6,457 nt of DNA from Rickettsiales bacterium (GTDB lineage: Bacteria > Pseudomonadota > Alphaproteobacteria > Rickettsiales > UBA1997), in the NCBI GenBank assembly GCA_009693885.1, contig SHWK01000056.1, positions 1 through 6,457 on the forward strand, read 5' to 3'. The notes under the pieces were generated by a model. That model made no database searches. It was not told where the DNA came from and worked only from the letters and a program-made list of their open reading frames with translations. This document shows positions 1 to 4,526 of the stretch, piece by piece; the stretch's first letter is position 1, and each line of letters begins with the position of its first letter. Made by a program: the position numbers and the translations under genes.

Positions 1-100
1 CATAAACGGTATCGGTAGCGAAGGAAATAATTTTTCCTGCACGCAAAAAATCAACCGCGAGAGAAATGACCTGAGGATCGTTTTCAGAAATTATTTTCAT
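1..100 (-). CDS. tsaC: L-threonylcarbamoyladenylate synthase, N-terminal part (runs off the window)
   Basis: Only the first 33 codons are present; the gene continues past the left edge. The translation has the start typical of the Sua5/YciO/YrdC family: an N-terminal helix (AVDFLRAGKII) leading into a strand and the motif FATDTVY, where family members usually read FPTETVYG; the next base, G, fits the expected glycine. In this family the enzyme joins threonine, bicarbonate and ATP into threonylcarbamoyl-AMP, the cytoplasmic precursor of t6A37 in ANN-decoding tRNAs. The ATG at 98-100 is the chosen start. An in-frame stop lies at 128-130 and only a TTG (122-124) lies between. No Shine-Dalgarno sequence is visible. 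The gene follows rnhB on the same strand, separated by repeat copy 1, whose forward end may supply its promoter. Whether it is a short TsaC form or a longer Sua5 form with an extra C-terminal domain cannot be seen. Confidence 0.85.
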   Translation of the reverse strand, partial: MKIISENDPQVISLAVDFLRAGKIISFATDTVY

Positions 101-143
101 ATTTTTATTTAGCGCTAATTTCAAAAACTATTTTGAGCCAGCA

Positions 144-172
144 TTTATACTGAATCAACTTCAAGAAGTCGA
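144..172 (-). promoter_or_regulatory. Candidate sigma70 promoter for tsaC at the end of repeat copy 1
   Basis: On the minus strand a -35-like TCGACT (172-167; four of six matches to TTGACA), a spacer of exactly 17 bp and TATAAA (149-144) point toward tsaC. The predicted transcription start near 137 would give a leader of about 37 nt. Both hexamers lie in the 36-nt terminal palindrome of the repeat, except the last base of the -10, which comes from flanking DNA. The same arrangement recurs in copy 2. AT-rich DNA gives chance matches, so this is a prediction. Confidence 0.4.
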
Positions 173-283
173 TTCAGTATATTTTAAATTTTTTTCGCCA
201 CACGGGCGGCGCCCCACTTGCGGGGATCCCGAATATCGAAACCTGATTGAAAAAGATCGGTGGTTTGAATCAGGTTTGGTATA
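145..283 (-). repeat. Dispersed palindromic repeat, copy 1 (139 bp, minus orientation)
   Basis: The reverse complement matches 3250-3388 without gaps and with 8 mismatches in 139 positions (about 94%). The longest identical run is 41 bp. Read in the forward direction of the repeat (minus strand here) it begins TATACC and ends GTATAA, and holds four stem-loops: CCTGATT/AATCAGG; CCCCG/TGGGG with loop CAAG; CGCCGC/GTGGCG with one G-U pair; and a 36-nt near-perfect palindrome at 146-181. The first 14 bases (283-270) lie inside rnhB and encode its last residues and stop; the far end points at tsaC. There is no T-run after any hairpin, so it is not a plain intrinsic terminator. It encodes no protein that I can recognise. 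Its nature, whether MITE-like, relic or structured RNA, is inferred. Confidence 0.9.
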
Positions 284-923
284 TAACATCTCGCACTGGG
301 CCAAAAGTCTTGCGATGAAATTCACAAATTCCAAACTCCTCAATTCTATCAACATGAAATTTAGTTGGATAGCCTGCATTTTTATCGAAGCCGTATTGGG
401 GATATTTTTGATGCATTTCTAGCATAATTTCATCACGCGTTTCTTTAGCTATAATAGACGCCGCAGCAATTGACAGGCTCTTCTGATCGCCTTTTACAAT
501 CGGTAAAATTTCTTGAATTAGGCCATATTTTTTAAAGGGAGCAAAATTGCCATCAACTAAAATTATCTGCGGAGAAATTGCGCTTTTTATACAAAAATCT
601 TCGTAGGCCCTTAACATCGCTAATTTTGTGGCCTGAAGAATATTTATCTCATCAATAATTTTCTCATCAACCACTCCAACACCAAATTTTATGCGCTGTT
701 TTAGATATAAAAAGATATCCCTTCTTTTTGTCGCAGAAATTTTTTTTGAATCATTGATTTTGCTACAAATTTTATCACTCAAAAAAGCTAAATCTAAAAA
801 AGCACAAGCAGCGACAACCGGCCCAGCAAGAGGCCCCCTACCCGCCTCATCAATTCCTATGACGCATAAATTTTTATATGATTGTTCTATATTATAATCT
901 GGAACAAATTTTAACCTTTGCAT
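270..923 (-). CDS. rnhB: Ribonuclease HII
   Basis: The 217-aa product is an RNase HII, the cytoplasmic endonuclease that cuts the RNA strand of RNA-DNA hybrids and starts removal of single misincorporated ribonucleotides. All family landmarks are present: GIDEAGRG with metal ligands D25 and E26, LVDGN with D124, VKGDQ with D146, the helix motif AAASIIAKETRD (residues 153-164) and YGFDKNAGYPTKFH near residue 177. The catalytic set D-E-D-D is intact, so it should be active. Length is close to the family norm, with a short N-terminal extension before the first strand. The start is the ATG at 921-923, with no visible Shine-Dalgarno sequence. After the conserved HRKTFGPV motif the protein ends quickly in RDVIYQT; the final codons and the TGA stop lie in repeat copy 1. 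The gene is divergent from the DsbA-like gene and lies upstream of tsaC on the same strand. Confidence 0.97.
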   Translation of the reverse strand: MQRLKFVPDYNIEQSYKNLCVIGIDEAGRGPLAGPVVAACAFLDLAFLSDKICSKINDSKKISATKRRDIFLYLKQRIKFGVGVVDEKIIDEINILQATKLAMLRAYEDFCIKSAISPQIILVDGNFAPFKKYGLIQEILPIVKGDQKSLSIAAASIIAKETRDEIMLEMHQKYPQYGFDKNAGYPTKFHVDRIEEFGICEFHRKTFGPVRDVIYQT

Positions 924-998
924 TCGTAAATTGAGTAATTAATATAGATGAAATCTATCTGTTTTTTTTCATTTTTATAAATAATTTTTAAAAAATAT
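924..998. promoter_or_regulatory. Divergent intergenic region between rnhB and the DsbA-like gene
   Basis: These 75 bp separate two divergent starts and must hold the promoters for both unless the genes are read from further upstream. It is very AT-rich. A TATAAA at 976-981 could be the -10 for the DsbA-like gene, with only about a 10-nt leader, and TATATT on the minus strand (946-941) could be the -10 for rnhB; neither has a convincing -35. A small hairpin, ATAGAT (944-949)/ATCTAT (953-958), is followed by an 8-T run at 962-969, which would resemble a weak terminator in front of the plus-strand gene. None of these sites is secure. Confidence 0.35.
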
Positions 999-1838
999 AT
1001 GTTTCTTAATTCAAAGTTTGGCAAACCCTCAATAGTTAAGCCAGTTATTATTGTTGTCGCTGTTCTTTTAGTTGTTGGCGGCGCTTATTCTATGTTTGGT
1101 AAAAAATCTGAAGATAAAGAAGGTGTGGAACAGGCAGCCCTTCAACCGAGCGGGCTTGATAAGGATCAAAAAATTCACAATGTTGCTGATGTTGAAGAAG
1201 TTTTGGCAAAATGGGTCGATGCTAATCCGCAAGCAATCATCAATTCTGTTAGCAATATGCAGCGCAAAGCAATGGAAGATCAAGCAAAAGTTGCACAAAA
1301 AAACATCGGACCAAAAAAAGATGAGTTATTCAATGACAAAAACTCTCCTTCTTACTCTCCAAAAGGATTTAATGTTACTGTAGTTGAGTTTTTTGATTAC
1401 AATTGTGGTTATTGCAAAAAAACTAATCCAGTTATTGAATCTTTAATTAAAGCTGATTCAAAAGTTAGAATTATCTATAAAGAATTTCCAATTTTAGGTC
1501 AAGCATCAGAAGATATTTCAACAGTTGCTTTAGCAGTAAATATCATCGATCCATCTTCTTACAAAAAAGTTCATGATGCTTTGATGAATTCAAATGCCTC
1601 TACCAAAGAAGAAGCAATCAAAATCGCTGCCAATCTTGGAATTAGCGCCTCTAAAATTGAAAGCACCATCAAATCACAAAAAGATAAAATCACTTCTATA
1701 ATCACCGCTAATCGCACTTTGGGCGCAGCAATCGGTGTTAATGGAACCCCTGGATTTGTAGTTGGAGATGAATTAATCCCTGGCGCGATCTCAGTTGAAA
1801 TGTTGCAACAAAAAATTGCTGAACAACGCAAAAAATAA
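999..1838 (+). CDS. Membrane-anchored DsbA/ScsC-like thiol-disulfide oxidoreductase
   Basis: The 279-aa protein has an uncharged hydrophobic segment at about residues 15-33 flanked by lysines, which should act as an uncleaved signal anchor and place the rest in the periplasm. A charged linker follows, then a helical stretch at about 60-100 containing WVDANPQAIINSV, which resembles the N-terminal oligomerisation region of ScsC-type proteins. The thioredoxin-fold domain starts near residue 125 (VTVVEFFDYNCGYC) and carries the redox pair C136-G-Y-C139. The cis-proline loop is T250-P251 in GVNGTPGF. DsbA relatives oxidise or isomerise cysteines in exported proteins, and the group includes the Com1-like envelope proteins of intracellular bacteria. 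Oxidase versus isomerase role cannot be decided here; an ScsC-like stalk would favour isomerisation. The gene is single, followed by its own terminator. No Shine-Dalgarno sequence is visible before the ATG. Confidence 0.9.
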   Translation: MFLNSKFGKPSIVKPVIIVVAVLLVVGGAYSMFGKKSEDKEGVEQAALQPSGLDKDQKIHNVADVEEVLAKWVDANPQAIINSVSNMQRKAMEDQAKVAQKNIGPKKDELFNDKNSPSYSPKGFNVTVVEFFDYNCGYCKKTNPVIESLIKADSKVRIIYKEFPILGQASEDISTVALAVNIIDPSSYKKVHDALMNSNASTKEEAIKIAANLGISASKIESTIKSQKDKITSIITANRTLGAAIGVNGTPGFVVGDELIPGAISVEMLQQKIAEQRKK

Positions 1839-1847
1839 TTGAATTTT

Positions 1848-1880
1848 AACGGGGCTTTAAATTTTAAGGCCCCGTTTTTT
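1848..1880 (+). terminator. Intrinsic terminator after the DsbA-like gene
   Basis: Ten bases after the TAA stop there is an 8-bp perfect stem, AACGGGGC (1848-1855)/GCCCCGTT (1869-1876), which can extend inward to 13 pairs with one T-G pair and a 3-nt loop. A run of six T ends it (1875-1880). The stem is far more GC-rich than its surroundings. It separates the DsbA-like transcript from the helicase gene that starts 23 bp later, so the helicase needs its own promoter or read-through. It is the only textbook rho-independent terminator seen in the window. Confidence 0.93.
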
Positions 1881-1903
1881 CTTCACCACATCGAAAAACT
1901 TAA

Positions 1904-3199
1904 ATGCCTCTCGACATCTTCAGCCACGCTGAACAAGAACTCCTTTCTCCAGAACAAAAACTCGTAATCCAAGAAATATCTCAAGGCTCGCACATCTTAG
2001 TTACTGGCGGCGCTGGCACTGGCAAATCTTTTTTGCTCAATTATTTAAAGCGCCATTATGGCAAACTTGGGCTTGCGGTCACTGCCAGCACAGGCATCGC
2101 TGCGGTTAATATTGGTGGCAGCACGATTCATTCTTGGGCAGGAATCGGCCTTGCCAATCTTCCAATTGATCAAATTATTGCCAATTTATTTAGTGGCAAA
2201 ATGAGCAAAATCCGGCGCCGTATCAAAGAAACGCGTATTTTAGCTATTGATGAAATATCAATGATTTCGGCAAATTTATTTGAGATTCTTGATCAGGTTT
2301 TCCGTGCTGTTCGTGAAAATAACCAGCCATTTGGTGGCTTGCAAATGCTGCTGTTTGGCGATTTTCTGCAACTCGCTCCAATCACCAGATATGGCGATGA
2401 AGAACAAAGTTTTTGTTTCACTTCGCAAAGCTGGAAAAATCTTGATTTGCAAACTTTCAATCTCCAAGAAATTTTTCGTCAACATGATAAAAAATTCATC
2501 AAAATTTTAAATAATCTACGCTTTGGAAATTTAGATGAAGATGATGTAGAGCAGCTAAAATTAAGGCTAAAAGCCAATGATGATAATCTCGCAATTAAGC
2601 CAACAATTCTTACCAGCCACAATGCTAAGGCAACGCAAATTAACGAATTTGAACTAAAAAAAATCCCCCGCGAAGAAAAATCTTTTGAAGCAAAATATTT
2701 TGGTGAAATAAACAAAGTTGAATTATTACGCAAAAATTGCCTAGCGGCCGAAAGCTTAAAATTAAAGGTTGGAGCGCAAGTGATGATGATTAAAAACACC
2801 TTTCAAAAAGAGGGAATTATCAATGGCTCTCTTGGTGTGGTGCAAGATTTTTCACCAAAAAAGTTTTATCCAATTGTTGCATTTGCCAATGGAAAAATTC
2901 TTACTATTGCCCCAGAAGAATGGATTATCGATAGATTTGATCACGATACAAAGCAAGTTGTGACTGAGGCGGCGGCAACGCAAATTCCACTGATTTTATC
3001 TTGGGCGATTACAATTCACAAATCACAAGGATTAACTTTGGATAAAATTTCTTGCGATTTATCGAATATTTTTAGCGCTGGGCAAGCTTATGTGGCACTA
3101 TCTCGCGCTAGATCGCTTGATAGTGTTTTTATAAGCTCGATTGATTTCAAGAAAATTGTAACCAACCAAGATGCTATTCGGTTTTATAGCAAATCTTAA
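1904..3199 (+). CDS. Pif1-like superfamily 1B DNA helicase
   Basis: The 431-aa product has the ordered motifs of a Pif1/RecD-type 5'-3' helicase. Walker A is GGAGTGKS (K41, S42); motif Ia is TASTGIAAVNIGG (residues 60-72); Walker B is LAIDEISM (D116, E117); motif III is FGDFLQLAP (151-159); the arginine of the FRQ motif is R192; motif V is TIHKSQGLTLD (370-380); motif VI is YVALSRARS (396-404). The segment GAQVMMIKN...GIINGSLGVV (290-313) is the SH3-like 2B insertion seen in Pif1 enzymes, which argues for Pif1 rather than RecD of the RecBCD complex. At 431 aa it is a minimal helicase core with no N- or C-terminal accessory domain. Pif1 helicases unwind forks, RNA-DNA hybrids and G-quadruplexes; the role here is inferred. 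The ATG at 1904 lies 14 residues before the conserved LSPEQ motif, with no Shine-Dalgarno sequence. Repeat copy 2 begins 50 bp after its stop. Confidence 0.92.
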   Translation: MPLDIFSHAEQELLSPEQKLVIQEISQGSHILVTGGAGTGKSFLLNYLKRHYGKLGLAVTASTGIAAVNIGGSTIHSWAGIGLANLPIDQIIANLFSGKMSKIRRRIKETRILAIDEISMISANLFEILDQVFRAVRENNQPFGGLQMLLFGDFLQLAPITRYGDEEQSFCFTSQSWKNLDLQTFNLQEIFRQHDKKFIKILNNLRFGNLDEDDVEQLKLRLKANDDNLAIKPTILTSHNAKATQINEFELKKIPREEKSFEAKYFGEINKVELLRKNCLAAESLKLKVGAQVMMIKNTFQKEGIINGSLGVVQDFSPKKFYPIVAFANGKILTIAPEEWIIDRFDHDTKQVVTEAAATQIPLILSWAITIHKSQGLTLDKISCDLSNIFSAGQAYVALSRARSLDSVFISSIDFKKIVTNQDAIRFYSKS

Positions 3200-3249
3200 T
3201 CTGATTCTATCCTAATTTAAGCATCCTTCCTTGTTTCTGGCTCACATTC

Positions 3250-3388
3250 TATACCAAATCTGATTCAAACCACCGATCTTTTTCAATCAGGTTTCGATAT
3301 CCGGGATCCCCACAAATGGGGCGCCACCAGTGTGGCGAAAAAAATTTAAAATATACTGAATTAACTTCTTGAAGTTGATTCAGTATAA
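3250..3388 (+). repeat. Dispersed palindromic repeat, copy 2 (139 bp, plus orientation)
   Basis: This is the inverted partner of 145-283, equal in length and about 94% identical. Differences lie at 3259, 3301, 3312, 3316, 3326, 3329, 3362 and 3363. The hairpins, in order, are TCTGATT (3259-3265)/AATCAGG (3285-3291); CCCCA (3308-3312)/TGGGG (3317-3321), loop CAAA; CGCCAC (3322-3327)/GTGGCG (3332-3337), loop CAGT; and a 36-nt palindrome at 3352-3387 with 17-bp arms and one T-G pair. The ends are TATAC and GTATA, a 5-bp inverted repeat bounded by TA, which would suit a TA-targeting MITE, though no transposase is nearby. It lies downstream of the helicase gene in the same direction, so read-through of that gene would transcribe the forward strand. 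The hairpins are followed by A-runs, not T-runs. Confidence 0.92.
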
Positions 3389-3389
3389 T
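3361..3389 (+). promoter_or_regulatory. Candidate sigma70 promoter at the end of repeat copy 2
   Basis: TTAACT (3361-3366; four of six to consensus), a 17-bp spacer and a perfect TATAAT (3384-3389) point toward the EamA transporter gene. The repeat ends at the fifth base of the -10; the final T is flanking DNA. A start near 3396 would give a leader of about 187 nt to the preferred ATG. The equivalent place in copy 1 also forms a promoter-like element. The prediction is strengthened by the recurrence but not proven. Confidence 0.45.
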
Positions 3390-3582
3390 CCAATTAATTA
3401 GTTGCGACTGAGAGGATTAGGTCGTGGCTGCGCTGCGTCTCTCTAGAATCTATAACAAATAAATATTATTATTGTTACAAAAACATGTTACAATCTTTTT
3501 AAATATAAGCCAAAATTCGACTTCATTCAAATTGATGATATGGGGAATAACAAGCCTTTTTAAAAAATCAAGCAACTTAATA
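3389..3582. other. Rest of the 383-bp gene-free stretch: GC-rich island and AT-rich leader
   Basis: The gene-free stretch runs from 3200 to 3582. Bases 3200-3249 hold nothing I can recognise, 3250-3388 is repeat copy 2, and 3389-3582 is described here. A GC-rich island at 3401-3440 (24 of 40 bases G or C) stands out against AT-rich surroundings; it has a short GAGAG/CTCTC pairing and a GCTGC tandem but no tRNA cloverleaf. It may be another repeat fragment or a decayed insert. After it, a 35-codon open stretch without a normal start (3456-3560, ending at TAA 3561-3563) reads in a protein-like way (YKPKFDFIQIDDMGN) and could be a gene remnant. The last part is AT-rich leader before the transporter gene. 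Confidence 0.5.
3466..3494 (+). promoter_or_regulatory. Second candidate promoter with an 8-bp direct repeat
   Basis: TACAAT (3489-3494) could be a -10 with TTATTA (3466-3471) 17 bp upstream, giving a start near 3501 and a leader of about 80 nt to the preferred ATG of the transporter gene. The octamer TGTTACAA occurs twice, at 3473-3480 and 3487-3494, 14 bp apart, with the palindrome AACATGTT (3482-3489) between and overlapping the second copy. Such a repeat over a -10 could be a regulator site, but chance is possible in AT-rich DNA. Confidence 0.25.
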
Positions 3583-4479
3583 ATGAAATACTTTTCTAAG
3601 CTCTCAAACAACTCCAAAGCCATATCTTTCGCTATTCTAACATGCTTTTTAGTTTCAATCCTTATTGCTATCGTTCGCCATTTATCAGGGCATTTTCATG
3701 TGTTTTTTATTGTGATGATGCGCAACTTTTTTGCCTTCGCTTTTTTTATTCCACTGATGATAAAAAACCCGCGCCAATTATTTAAAACTAAAAAAATACA
3801 CTTACATTTTTTGCGCAATCTAAATGGCCTGATAGCAATGCTGATATGGTTCTACACTATCACATTAATTCCTTTACCAGAAGCGGTTTCTTTTACTTTT
3901 ATCGTGCCAATTATTACAACTTTAGCAGCAATGTTTTTCTTGAAAGAAAAAGTTCATGCTAGAGTTTGGACAGCTCTGGCAATAGGTCTAATTGGTATTA
4001 TGGTTATTATTCGCCCTGGATTTCATGAATTTAAACTAGCTTATTTATTAGCAATCATCACAACATTTTTATGGTCAATTTCTAATATTTTAGTGAAGAT
4101 GATGACGGATACCGACAGGCCAGAAACCATTGTTGCTTATATGTCATTCATCATGCTAGTTCTCTCAATTCCGCTCGGAATGATGTATCCTGCTAGCATG
4201 AATTTTTCCGATATTTTTTGGTTGGCGATGTTGGGGCTTTTCTCGAATTTATCCCATATGGCAATGTCTACCGCCTACTCCAAAGCTGATTTATCCGTGG
4301 TACAGCCCTTTGATTTTACCCGCTTAATCTTTACGGCAATTATTTCTTATTTTGCTTTTGATGAATCTTTAGACTTCTGGTCAGGCTTTGGAGCCTTGAT
4401 AATACTGTTTGGCACAATTTTCGTTGCCCCTAAAGGAAAAAGAAAATATGATCCATTAACAAAGAATAACGAGGTCTGA
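3583..4479 (+). CDS. EamA/DMT-family transporter
   Basis: From the ATG at 3583 the product is 298 aa, the usual length for two EamA repeats, with about ten hydrophobic segments. The first repeat spans roughly residues 12-144 and ends in the typical FFLKEKVHARVW...IGIMVIIRPG. The second spans roughly 153-283 and contains TTFLWSISNILVK and the motif AYSKADLSVVQPFDFTRLIF. A short basic tail follows (APKGKRKYD). It should lie in the cytoplasmic membrane. Members of this superfamily export or take up small metabolites, and the S-adenosylmethionine carrier of Rickettsia belongs to it, but sequence inspection does not give the substrate. The reading frame stays open upstream to a TTG at 3472 and an ATG at 3535; the added residues are polar and unlike the family, so 3583 is preferred. 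hemA follows after 47 bp on the same strand and may be co-transcribed. Confidence 0.9.
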   Translation: MKYFSKLSNNSKAISFAILTCFLVSILIAIVRHLSGHFHVFFIVMMRNFFAFAFFIPLMIKNPRQLFKTKKIHLHFLRNLNGLIAMLIWFYTITLIPLPEAVSFTFIVPIITTLAAMFFLKEKVHARVWTALAIGLIGIMVIIRPGFHEFKLAYLLAIITTFLWSISNILVKMMTDTDRPETIVAYMSFIMLVLSIPLGMMYPASMNFSDIFWLAMLGLFSNLSHMAMSTAYSKADLSVVQPFDFTRLIFTAIISYFAFDESLDFWSGFGALIILFGTIFVAPKGKRKYDPLTKNNEV

Positions 4480-4483
4480 AGAT

Positions 4484-4505
4484 CTTATATTTAAATTAAT
4501 ATAAG
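4484..4505. repeat. Inverted repeat between the transporter gene and hemA
   Basis: CTTATATT (4484-4491) pairs perfectly with AATATAAG (4498-4505) around a 6-nt loop. It starts four bases after the transporter stop and ends 21 bases before the hemA ATG. All but two of the pairs are A-T and there is no T-run behind it, so it is a poor terminator. The right arm overlaps the only AAGGA near hemA (4503-4507). It may be a weak RNA structure or an operator-like site; chance is possible. Confidence 0.35.
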
Positions 4506-4526
4506 GACTAACAAACATTATTTTAA

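Noticed and set aside
161..379. Minus-strand open frame of 72 codons over the rnhB 3' end and repeat copy 1
   Set aside because: It lies in another frame over conserved rnhB codons and repeat sequence, and its translation has no family features.
1072..1383. Plus-strand open frame inside the DsbA-like gene
   Set aside because: It is a frame-shifted shadow of a gene with clear CXXC and cis-proline motifs; the other long antisense frames in the dsbA-like, helicase and hemA genes were dropped for the same reason.
3250..3388. Repeat hairpins as rho-independent terminators
   Set aside because: In the forward direction the GC-rich hairpins are followed by A-runs, and on the opposite strand the T-run precedes rather than follows the stem. 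The terminal palindrome has no T-run on its forward side.
145..3388. Composite transposon made of two inverted insertion sequences
   Set aside because: The 139-bp units contain no transposase and the enclosed genes are ordinary chromosomal ones, so a pair of independent small-element insertions is simpler.
3401..3450. tRNA or other known RNA in the GC-rich island
   Set aside because: No acceptor stem, no T-loop (TTCRANY) and no anticodon arm could be drawn on either strand.
3472..3582. N-terminal extension of the transporter from the TTG at 3472 or the ATG at 3535
   Set aside because: The added 16 to 37 residues are polar and do not look like family sequence, and the ATG at 3583 gives the normal EamA length of 298 aa just before the first membrane segment.
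4503..4507. AAGGA as the ribosome binding site of hemA
   Set aside because: It is 19 bases from the ATG, and an in-frame TAA directly before the ATG rules out an earlier start that would bring them closer.
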